Program-made: the position numbers and the translations under genes | From: Tomocerus qinae | Lineage: Eukaryota; Arthropoda; Collembola; Entomobryomorpha; Tomoceridae | Direction of reading: 5' to 3' | Length of the DNA: 64,000 bases | Assembly (NCBI GenBank): GCA_020055645.1 | Contig: CM034547.1 | Location: forward strand, 67,180,884 to 67,244,883 | Part shown: positions 25,273 to 35,893 of the stretch, piece after piece | How positions within the stretch are numbered: position 1 is the stretch's first letter | Layout of the letters: each line of letters opens with the position of its first letter | Notes under the pieces: generated by a model | What the model was told of the DNA's origin: nothing | Database searches by the model: none | The model's input: the letters and a program-made list of their open reading frames with translations, nothing else

Positions 25273-27109
25273 ATGGATCTCACCGAATTTGACCGTTTAT
25301 TGTTCAGTCCAGAGCCAGAATACCCGTCAGACTTTTCTTTTGATAACTTATTGGCAACAGATCCGATCGGCGATTGTCAAGGGCCTAGTCTATGTGCTGA
25401 TAGAACTGAAAATCGGGTAAGCATGCACCTCTAAAGTTTATTATTCTAATTGCAAGGCTAATAATTAAAGTAAAGAATGCGCTAGAGATTGAATTTGGTA
25501 CCAAACCATGAATATCAATAATTTTTTAATCAAAATTTTTAATGTTATTTTAGAACTGTGATGTTCTGTCAAATACCTGTTGGCTGTCAAATGATTTTGT
25601 CCCTTTTCCACGCCCATCCACTTCGTTGGGTATGAACAGTCCTCTCACTGGCCTTCCAAATTGCAATTCAAAAGAATTTGTACCAAAAGAAGTTCCAAAA
25701 GAGGACATATCGATGACGCCGGGGGATACTACTGCAGACTGCCAATTATGGTCCAACAACCGATTGAACTTGGATCTGTGGAGTAGAAATTCAAATAAAA
25801 TCCTTCGAAAGACTAGCTGGTCTAAGACTCCGTCTTCTCCTTATCTTAAGATCTACCGAAAAACTTTAGTCTTGGTCGACTTCAAAACTCATCGGATACC
25901 AACTTCCGGCATAAGAATCGCCATTTGGGATCCAGATAAAAATGACGTACCTTTTGATATTACGAAGGAACTATTTTCTCACCGCTACATTCTCTCGTTC
26001 CATGCTCCCATGACTGGATATTACACTGTAGAGATGCGTCATAGATTTCTGAATTACCACTTCAGGGGAAGTCCTTTCACCATCCCTGTCATCCGAAAAT
26101 ACAAGATGCATTCTTCCGGGACAAAACTCTATCGATTCTATTACCAATTCAACCAAACCAAAGCTGGGGGAATTGCTTACAGTACTTTGGTGAAAAGAGT
26201 AAGAACTATTTTCTCTATTCCGTATTTTATTTTGTTTATAATTTCTCTCGTTAAAGTTATTTGCTATTTCCAGATCTATGTGACTGACCAGAATTCGCAC
26301 CAAGTTATTGTGTACCGTGAAAATGGAATCGTTGAGAAATGTTTCGGGAGGATGGGCTGTAACCCGAAAGAATTAAATGAACCGACTGGAATTGCTATAG
26401 ACAATTACAATTATCATATCGTCGTCAGCGACAAGAAAAACCATCGCATTTGCATCTACAATTTAAACGGGGATTTCCTCTTCAATTTTGGCAAACGAGG
26501 ATCCAATTGTGGAGAATTTAAATACCCAAACGGTGTCTCCGTGTCTCCAAAGGATGGCACTATCGCTGTCGCCGATTCTGGTAATCACGGTATTCAGCTT
26601 TTTGACTGCCACGGAAACTTTCTCAAGAAATACAGTGTAAAGGAGTCAAGACCTGATGATTATCAATCCGAATTTGCCTGCCCTCAAGGTGTATCTTTTG
26701 ACAAATCTGGTAAGGCATCATCATAGTCGTCAATCGTCATCTATATTTATATGAATTTGGAAAGTTGTCATTTTCCATTCTTTGTTTTACAGGAGAAAAT
26801 ATTTATGTCAGCGATATCCGCGTTAAAGCTCTCTTTAAATTTGACATTGGACTGAAAGCAAGGAAGAACATGATACCAACCGGAGTTAGCTTCTACCGAC
26901 CCCAGGGAATTGCAGTCGATTCAGTTGACAACATTCTCTTATGCGACTCCAGGAACAACTGCATTCTAGTTCTCAATTCAAACGGAGAGCACATTTCATC
27001 AATTGTTGGAAATACCTTTAACTCTTTTTACCATCCTCAAGATCTCGTTGTAGTTCCCTCAGGAAAAATTATCATCATCGATTTCTATTCCAGAATTTGG
27101 GTCGTGTAA
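25273..27109 (+). CDS. Filamin-domain/NHL-repeat protein, TRIM-NHL-like without RING or B-box
   Basis: Four exons (25273-25416, 25554-26198, 26274-26709, 26793-27109) give 513 aa. Residues 1-140 are low-complexity, with Asp/Glu/Ser/Pro-rich parts. A filamin/ABP280-type domain spans about 145-228 (ending in GYYTVEMRHRFL and GSPFTIPV). About six NHL repeats then fill 264-513, for example IYVTDQNSHQVIVY, IVVSDKKNHRICIYN and IAVADSGNHGIQLFD. This filamin-NHL order is that of TRIM71/LIN-41/Wech and TRIM2/3, whose NHL propeller binds RNA or protein. The RING, B-boxes and coiled coil of those proteins are absent, so it should not be a ubiquitin ligase. The 75-base intron 2 (26199-26273) is in frame and stop-free. 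The gene interrupts the ligase array on the same strand. Confidence 0.85.
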
Positions 27110-27568
27110 CTTACTGGCTCGTAATCCTCAAATTAATTTTTGTCATGTAATTTACCCAAGTGGTATAATGTTACATGCAGACATTAGGTGTCTATAGAAC
27201 TATAGAATGAAAATATTGACAAGGAATGGGAATGGTGAGATAGTATTTTAAGATTAAAAATGAATTTATGATTTTAATGGTCTTTTTACAAATTGTGCAT
27301 ATTCGGTGATGGTGCTATCCAAATACGGTACTGAAACTCGGTGAATACGGTACCAAAATACTTTATGATTTTATAATAAATTATGCCAAAATGAAATAAA
27401 TGCCTAGTGAATTTACTAATGAATCTTACATTTTGCATCTGCGGTTTTGTCTCTTCTCGCTTTTTAGTTAAGCTGATTTCATTGAATGCTTATAAGTGAA
27501 GTGCATGGTAGTTTGCTTAAGCTCCCTGGTATTTAAGATTTGGATAGTTTCTTTACTACCACAGTAGC

Positions 27569-27820
27569 TTGATCCCCATGGCTACTCCCCCACATACAGT
27601 AATGCCCTACCCAAAATAACAAAAATTTTGCACCCAGCCAAGTTGGAGGAGCTCATGGCATTGGCAATTTGGGTGTGGATTCTGCAAACTGCTGTTACTA
27701 TTGACTCCACGTGTTGAGCAGCCACACAAGACCCCATTCAAAAATCGGAACTTGGGTGCAAAATTTTTGTTATTTTGGGTAGGGCATTACTGTATGTGGG
27801 GGAGTAGCCATGGGGATCAA
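27569..27820. repeat. Foldback element with perfect 68-bp arms
   Basis: Arms 27569-27636 and 27753-27820 are exact reverse complements over 68 bases, beginning TTGATCCCCATGG. They enclose a 116-base loop. There is no coding capacity and no clear target-site duplication. The perfect arms suggest recent insertion or active homogenisation. Confidence 0.85.
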
Positions 27821-28070
27821 AATACTGTGTTTACTACTTTATCAGGTATGGTTGAGCTAGACATCTGTGAATATCCATTTAATTCCTGTACTATAGGTCA
27901 CATGGCAGGGTAGGTTAGGCAACGTCATGAGAAAAGGCAGAATGTTTTTTTCTTACTTTATTGTTTGTGTCTCATCAAAACAAGAGTAAAATTAAAATCC
28001 AGCACAGAGAGTTAGCTCTAAATGGCAGTGTTGATGTTCTAACTTGTGTGTCGGTTATCTTTTGTTCCTC

Positions 28071-30310
28071 ATGGCCATGGCCAGTCATTTATGTTACTGC
28101 GTCCCTTTGTTCAAACGATTGCGATTTAAGTGGAGCTCACCACTAAATCATTTAAGATTACATAACCCAAGTATACGAACGCTTAGATCGGAGGCAAATA
28201 TTATTTCTTGCGAAGAACCACTAGAAAGTGTTGATGGCTTGACAATACCGGAGATACTCAGATCTAATCTTCATAAATGGGAAAATGATAAAGCAATTGT
28301 AAGTCAGTAAGACTTGTCATGATTTGCAACATACTAATCGTTTATAAAGCCATTTTGCGTAACTTGCAATATTAATAAATCATGTAATTTCTGACGTAGG
28401 ATTGTGCCGAGACAGGTAGAGTATATACACATGGAGAAGTATTTAAGAAAAGCCGATCTTTTGCAACCGCATTAAAACAGTCTGGGCTGAAAAGGAATGA
28501 TGTTGTCGGAATCGTTTTACCAAATATTCCTGAATATGCTATTGTTTACATAGGCATATGGGAGGCCGGGTTGACAGCAACTCCTTCCAATTTGAATTAT
28601 TTACCAGGTTTTGAGATTGTATTCACTAAAATAATAGCAATTACTTTTCAAAGTTTCAAACTATTTTGTTAAATTGTAGATGAAATTGCGAAACAAATGG
28701 CAGCTAGTGGAGCCAAAGCAATTATAACAGTTCCCGCAATGGTTTCAGCAATTAAATTAGTGCAAAAGGCCTGCCCTAAGATAAAATCTGTCATTGTTAT
28801 TGGGGATGCTATGAAAGATTGCCATTCGTTCTATGAAATGGTCAAAGTGGACTCGACAGGCAAGGAGTTCTTAAAAGGAAATCAGATAAAAGATGGTGAT
28901 ATAGCTTTGATCCCGTTTTCAAGCGGAACTACAGGGCCTCCAAAGGGAGTGATGCTGACTCATAACAACGTAGGCATAAATCTCCTACAAATGTGTTCCC
29001 CAGACTTTCATTCCCCGAACTTCAACCAGGGAGGTGGTAAGCAAGAAAGACTTGTCGCTGTTCTTCCATTTTTCCACATTTATGGAGCCAATGTGATTTT
29101 GGGAACAACACTATTTCAAGGAAACTTCATAACATGTGTTTCTAAATTCAACCCTAAAACTTTCATCGCAATGGTCAGGAAACATAAGGTGCCCGTATTA
29201 TTATTAAAGATTTATCTCTCTTTTTACTATGTATAGATGTATATGTAAATCTTAGTGATCTAAAAAATCTTGTTGTCAATAATTCAGCCTACTGCTATGC
29301 ATCTTGCTCCACCCCTGATTGCTTTCATTAACCAAAGTTTGGAAATCGAGAAAAAGGACCTCGAAAATCTTCATGCCATTATGAATAGTATTCCTAAAAA
29401 TCAATTTTAGTTTGTGGTGATATACACATACATAGTTTAAATTATGTTTAGACAGTGATTGTTTTCACATTTTTAATTTAAGGTGCTGCCCCTGCTGGAC
29501 TTACGCTAATAAAGAATTTTTTGAAAAAATTTGGCGAGGAAAAATTTTTCCAAGAGGGATATGGAATGACAGAATTGTCACCAGCTAGTCATATGAGTCG
29601 CAGATCAAAATTTAACTCTAAGCCAGCATCTTGCGGTTGTGTGCTGCCTGGAACACTGGGAAAGGTAGTCGACGTTTCTACTGGGAAGGCACTTGGTCCG
29701 AATGAAGAAGGCGAAGTTTGTGTGAAGGGACCTCAGGTAATGACCACGGCTATAGGAAGCTACTATATTGATTATATTAATTAAATGATATCAATTTAGG
29801 TGATGAAAGGCTACTTTAAAAATGAGAATGCAACAAAGGAAACTATCGACTCAGAAGGCTGGCTCCACACTGGTGACATCGGTTATTACGACAAAGATGA
29901 GTGTTTCTTTATTGTTGACCGAATGAAAGAACTCATAAAAGTCAAAGGCCTTCAAGTATGCATTATATTGGAATGTTACTTATTCCTTGAAAATATTAAA
30001 TTTTACCTGTACAATATGATTTTAGGTAGCTCCGGCTGAATTGGAAGATATTCTCCGTAAACACCCCGCAGTAAAAGATGTGGCTGTCATTGGAGTTCCA
30101 CATGAACGTGCAGGGGAAGCTCCAAGAGCATATATTGTCAAAAAGGGAGTTGTCTCGGAAGAAGAAATTAAAGAATATTTACATAAACGTGTTACAAAAC
30201 ATAAGCAACTCGTTGGAGGTGTTGAGTTCATGGACGCTATCCCCAAAGCTGCGAGTGGAAAAATACTACGAAGAGAGCTAAAAGCAGAATATATCAAGCG
30301 ACACAAATAG
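28071..30310 (+). CDS. Acyl-CoA synthetase, 4CL-like (class A, copy A3)
   Basis: Seven exons (28071-28298, 28400-28607, 28680-29188, 29288-29387, 29483-29736, 29800-29955, 30026-30310) give 579 aa. Internal exons 2-6 have exactly the lengths seen in A1 and A2. ANL motifs are intact: [43 protein letters not shown] and SGKILRR. It is more divergent than A1/A2 are from each other. The N-terminus (two in-frame Mets, 28071 or 28077) is less hydrophilic than in the others, with Cys and aromatic residues before the basic stretch LFKRLRFKW. The C-terminus is KRHK. Exon 3 starts with a split Asp codon where the A1/A2 codon is Gly. The start is the least certain part, because no paralogue aligns well before IRTLRSEAN. 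Confidence 0.88.
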
Positions 30311-30560
30311 ATGGATCCTGCTGATTACTCTAAGCTTATACTATGACTTTATTATATAGGTAGAGTAGAGTGATATCCATGCATGGTCCTTGTAAGTATT
30401 AATTGATTTGTGATTAATAAATAGTATGTTTGTGCATGAAGCATGTATTGAAGCTTTGTTGTTTAATTACTCAAAATGCAGCGTTCAATTAGAGTTCAAC
30501 ATTAGATAAAAAATTTTATTAGTCTTAAGGCACATATGACTCAGTTTTGGAAATGTCAAT

Positions 30561-30979
30561 TGACTATCAAAATACATGTTAGGAATTTTTGCCATTTTTG
30601 ATATTTTGTCCAGAGTTCTATCCAGATTTTCTTGTGTAATTCAGATTTGGAATGGCAAATGTATTGCCGTGAATTTGGATTGCCAATGCATTTGCATTCC
30701 AAATCTGTAATACACAAGAAAATCTGGTTAGAAAATCTGGTCAACCGCCCCATTGTACAAAATATACGATATTTAAATTTTCTAGCAGATTTTGTCGTTT
30801 ACAAAATTATAATCGCAATAAGATATATTAATGAGTAAACATATCGTATATTTTGTACAATGAGGGGGTCTACAATATATCCAGGATTCCAAAAATGTGC
30901 CACACAAGAAAATCGGGTAAGAACTTTAGACAGAATTCCAAAAGTTGTAAAACAATTTTTACATGTATTTTGATAGTCA
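30561..30979. repeat. Nested inverted repeats (foldback cluster)
   Basis: Three inverted repeats lie together. The outer arms start with a perfect 19-base pair (30561-30579 against 30961-30979) and continue imperfectly for about 75 bases. A near-perfect palindrome spans 30622-30727, with 33-base arms and a self-complementary centre. A 22-base perfect pair is 30751-30772 against 30841-30862. There is no coding frame. One small foldback element seems to have inserted into another. Confidence 0.65.
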
Positions 30980-31149
30980 TCAGAGATTTCCAAATTTAAA
31001 GGAACAGGACTCTTAAGAATTAAATTTTCTGGTCTCAGATCATTTTGGATTGGCAAGACATGTTGGGGTATTTTTGATATTAGTAGATGATCTAGCATTG
31101 GCAACGGTTGAACAATTTACCCGATTTTTCAACATTGTAGTAAGAAATG

Positions 31150-31390
31150 TTGTAGTAATTGGGGAAGAGCATTGAAAATGTTCCCGACCCACAGGCTTCC
31201 AGAAAATGTAATTTTACGGTGACCTCGTTACCGGGCAGGCAGCGCGTGAAGCGCAGCCCTCCCGGCTGTGCGATTACATGGAAACACAGGCGATGTGACT
31301 TTACAGGAGCAGGGAATCACTGGACGAGTGGAATTACCGACGCTTCCAAAAGCCTTGGCATTACTTGGCCCAATCTTTAAATCGGTTTCC
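31150..31390. other. GC-rich patch of unknown nature
   Basis: About 240 bases stand out from the AT-rich surroundings, with GCAGGCAGCGCGTGAAGCGC next to a CCCTCCCGGC stretch. A 73-codon frame crosses it, but it has no recognisable protein features. It may be a short interspersed element. I cannot classify it. Confidence 0.3.
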
Positions 31391-32948
31391 CCACAATGGA
31401 GTTTTGTCTTGAATTTATTCTATGTAGTAGCACTGAAATGAAGGCCGGGATGATTTCATTCAGTGTGAGAAAATAAAAAGTACTTTTAAAATGTAAATGA
31501 AGTAGTTAATTTTATCATGAGTCATAAAGGCCATAAGTGTTCCTACTTCTACATACTTCGAAACTTGCATATTGAAAGTGGAGCTCCTTGGTAGCATAGC
31601 TTAGGTGTCCTTTGAGAGTTGGCATCTTGCATATCAATACCAACTGACAAAAAAGCAATTCCACACAATTTACATTACATACTATAGACTCTAAAGACCA
31701 TACAACTTGAAACAACAAAAAGCTTCCATGCAGCCGCAGCATATACACAATGAGACAACTCAAGGTCTATTTCTTCTGCCAACAAGTGGTAGCGGTATAT
31801 ATTATGTATGCATGCGATTTGATACAATAATAATAATATTATTACTGACACTGACTCTCTCTGATATAAAGTTACTTTTGTTACTATTGCGTGATTATAA
31901 TGATTAAGTGCATACACGGCTTTTAAATTGTAATCACATTATAAGTTTACGTGAAAGCAACAGTGGTCGTTACTTTTTACAATTAAATTGTGACTTTGAC
32001 TTTACAAGTTCGTAATTAAAAGTTAAAATTGTGCGAAGGGAATTGTATAGCATTCGATTTCCAGAGACAATCAGCTGAGTTGCTGTATTCAAAAATTCAA
32101 TTGATATCTTGGTCTTGTGAAAGGAATAGCTTTAGTTTTAAGCTACAGTCCAAAAATGTGTTAGGGATATATTTACTTGAGCTGTAGGATATCTTTAGAA
32201 TCTGAACTATTAAAACAATCGATATCAATCGCAGTCCTCACGAGTCTGGAGTTTGAATTCTGCTGAATTTATTTGTAGGAAAATATTATAACCTAAATCA
32301 TTGCGTGTAGAAATTAGATAAGCTTCTAAATACTTTTGTGAATTTTTGCTCATAAACATAAATGCTCATTGTCAGAATCTGTTTATTCTCATTTTGTATT
32401 TTAGTTTATGTAAACAAACACATTTTGCCTGCTAAACAAAACATCCTTCCTGTTCTATTTACGTAATTTCGTTTGGGATGCAAATGCAAATAAATATCGT
32501 GCCTATTACTGTGATGTTTGTTGTGTAAGAAGATTCAGACAATTTTGCAAACACAGTTCGTTGCATGTCTGATGCATACCTGACTATACTACAACATTGA
32601 AGCATTTATCCCAACAAATCCTGTGATATGTGACTATGTAGCTATATGTATTACACACACGTAAATAGATAGTAGTGCATATAGGCATTAAGCTTCAAAG
32701 ATAAGCAGCGATAACTTTAATACTCGAATTAATGCGTCAATAAGGAAAAAACATAGACATTTATTATCCATTATCGTGTTTATCGTTCAAAGCCCTAAGT
32801 TGCTGTTCAACAGTTATCAGGATAAAATTCTGTAAGAGAAGTGGAAGTTATAGGATAGACATAATAATTAATAGAATAGAGTTAGTAACAACACATCACA
32901 GTAGAAGTATAAAAACCACATGGATTATTGAATAGCCCATTTTTTGAA
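31391..32948. other. Intergenic region upstream of ligase A4
   Basis: AT-rich sequence with no recognisable gene. It includes the A4 5' flank. A four-codon upstream frame (ATG at 32920) lies just before the A4 start. Confidence 0.4.
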
Positions 32949-35248
32949 ATGGCTAGTAATATTTTTAAAAGTATACCGTATTTAAAACGGTTCTCAACGG
33001 CATTCAAGTTATCTAATTATCGTCTGGAAAATGCTTCGAGTGTTAGCACACAGAAAATACGAACACTTAGAACAAAGGCAAATATTATTTCGAGTGAGGA
33101 ACAAATCCCCAGCGTTGATGGTGTAACTCTTCCAGAATTACTGTGGTCAAATCTTCATAAATGGGAGAATGATAAAGCATTTGTAAGATATGAATATTCT
33201 ATGTAGCTATACAATGTTATATTTATTAAGCATAAGGGAAAAAATAAATATTTTTGTGTATTTTTATTATAATCTTAGGATTGTGCATTCACAGGTAGGA
33301 CATATACACATGGAGAAGTCTATAGGAAAAGCAGAAGTTTTTCTACAGCACTTTTGCAATCAGGATTAAAAAGGAACGATGTTGTTGGAATCGTTTTGCC
33401 GAATGTACCTGAATTTCCTATGGTGTATGTGGGAATATGGGATGCGGGATTAATTGCATCTCCTGCCAATCCAGCCTATTTACCAGGTTAAGAACATTGA
33501 TATTGATAATTGATATTGATAGTAATTAATTAATTAATTTTGTTTATTACCAAATTAGGAGAAATTGCCAAGCAAATGAAATTATGTGAAGCCAAAACTA
33601 TTGTAACAACATCTGAGATGGCTGAATCAGTTAAAGAAGCTCAAAAATCCTGTCCTAAGCTGAAATCAATAATTGTGATTGGAGAGCCCCAACCAGATTG
33701 TCATTCATTTTTCGAAATGGCAAAAGTTAACTCAACTGGAACAGAATTTTTGAAAGGTTCACAATTAACTGACGATAATGTGGCTTTATTACCGTTCTCA
33801 AGTGGGACGACAGGACCCCCAAAGGGAGTAATGCTCACCCATAAAAATATTGGAATAAATCTTCTCCAATTCACTCTTCCGGATTTTCATAACGTTAATT
33901 TTAATGAGGGTGGCGATTCCCAAGAAAGGTTAATAGCAATTCTTCCATTTTTCCATATTTATGGATTTAATGTTGTATTAGCTTCAACCCTATACCAAGG
34001 ACATTTCACATCCTGCCTCCCAAAATTTGACCCACAGGGTTTTGTTAAACTCTTAAAACAACATCGGGTAAGACAAATCATTAACTATGTTAATACAAAA
34101 TTATAAACATTTTACAAGTAAACATCCATATAGCAAGAAAAAGAATAATTTACTAATTAATACAATTAATTTTGCAGCCTACTTCCTTGCATCTTGTTCC
34201 TCCTTTGATTGCTTTCATGACCCATAGCCCAGATGTGACTAAGAAAGAAACGGAGCATGTGAAAGCTATTTTGGCTGGTAACCTGACTTTTATATTATTT
34301 TAATGGTAGCAATTAGTACAATCTCATTAGAGCTTCTAAATTATTTAACTACCTGTAATATAGGGGCTGCTCCTTGTGGTCTCGGGTTGATACAGAACAT
34401 GTTGGGAAAATTTGGTACTCAGATATTTTTCCAGGAAGGTTATGGAATGACTGAAATGTCCCCAGTTAGTCACATGGTGAGAAGGTCATCAAACAACAAC
34501 AAATGGGGATCCTGTGGAAGTATTTTACCTGCATCTGAATGTAAAATTGCTGATGTTGACTCTGGAAAGGCCCTCGGGCCTAATGAAAGAGGCGAAGTTT
34601 GTGTTAAGGGTCCACAGGTAAAATTTCGTTAGGTTTATACTTATTACCAATGTCCTTTTAATATTTACAACAATTTCATCATGGATTAACATTGATGTTT
34701 AAATTATTAGGTGATGAAAGGCTATCTTAATAACGAAAAGGCAACAAATGAGACCATAGACTCTGAAGGATGGATTCACACGGGTGACATCGGTTATTAC
34801 GACCAAGATGAATGTTTTTACGTAGTTGATCGTCTAAAAGAACTAATAAAAGTGAAAGGGTTGCAGGTAAATAATTTTCTGTAAATGCTGTTGTGAGAAT
34901 TAGAATTCAAGTTAAACTACTATTTTCTTCATTTTGTTTTCTACTATTTAATTGTAGGTTGCTCCTGCTGAATTAGAAGACCTACTCCGAAAACATCCTT
35001 CAGTGGCCGATGTAGCTGTCATTGGAATTCCTGATGAGCGTGCAGGAGAATCTCCAAGAGCGTATATCGTCATAAAGGGAAATCAGTCAGTTTCGGCGAC
35101 AGACATCCAGGAATACATAGACAAACAAGTTGCAGATCACAAACGTCTTAGAGGAGGAATTGAGTTTATAAATATCATTCCTAAAGCGGCTAGCGGGAAA
35201 ATCTTGCGAAGGGAGTTGAAAGCAGATTATCTCAAGCGACAGAGTTAA
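32949..35248 (+). CDS. Acyl-CoA synthetase, 4CL-like (class A, copy A4)
   Basis: Seven exons (32949-33182, 33279-33486, 33559-34067, 34178-34277, 34364-34617, 34711-34866, 34958-35248) give 583 aa. All ANL motifs are intact: [44 protein letters not shown] and SGKILRR. The N-terminus [16 protein letters not shown] has no acidic residue until about residue 30 and resembles A1, so it looks like a mitochondrial presequence. The C-terminus is KRQS. It is closest to A5 in exons 1-6 and closer to A1/A2 in exon 7. The ATG at 32949 is chosen because MA(S/T)NIFK aligns with A1. Confidence 0.92.
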
Positions 35249-35893
35249 CCTATATAATTATTGTATTATTTTAATGTATAGATCTTCGTGCTATATATTC
35301 TGTGTATTATCCAGATGTAGTTTACTCATTACGATTTTAAAGTTAAATTGTATCTGAGGATGTAAACAAAAATTACCCTTTTTGTAAAACCATACATGGG
35401 AAAGAACAAGATACTTGTGTAATTATATTTCTACTTTAGAAATTGAATATTTTCAATATCATAAATAAATTACATATAATTTGTCTTATTACTTATGTCT
35501 TACATTATGTAATTCTTCACTATAGGTATTTTATTGGCCAACAATAGTTACGTGCAAGTATTATGCGACCAGACCATCCATAAGATACTGTCAAAAGGCG
35601 TCAAGGTGCCGCGCCGATTTCCACAAATAGTATTTTGAATATCTTGAGCAGCCCTCAGAATAAGTCGGTTTGGAAGGGAGAGGTTATCGGCTTCAGAGGA
35701 AGTGATGTACACCGCTCTTATCTGGACAATAATCCAGGCATAACCATAACAACTTTTCTTCAGAACAGAGTACTGAATTCGAATGCAATTTTTGACCACT
35801 TGATCTAAAGTATTACATTTACAAATCTAATTCCATAATTTGAGGCTTAAAAAATTCTGAGACTGTAACCAGTTTTTTGAAATATCTGGCAAT
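35249..35893. other. Intergenic region between ligases A4 and A5
   Basis: It contains the A4 3' UTR and the A5 promoter. A slightly GC-richer 250-base patch (35548-35799) is open on the - strand but has no recognisable domain. Confidence 0.35.

Noticed and set aside
35548-35799. 83-codon - strand frame between A4 and A5 with protein-like codon use
   Set aside because: No domain, partner exon or paralogue recognised; too short to support alone.
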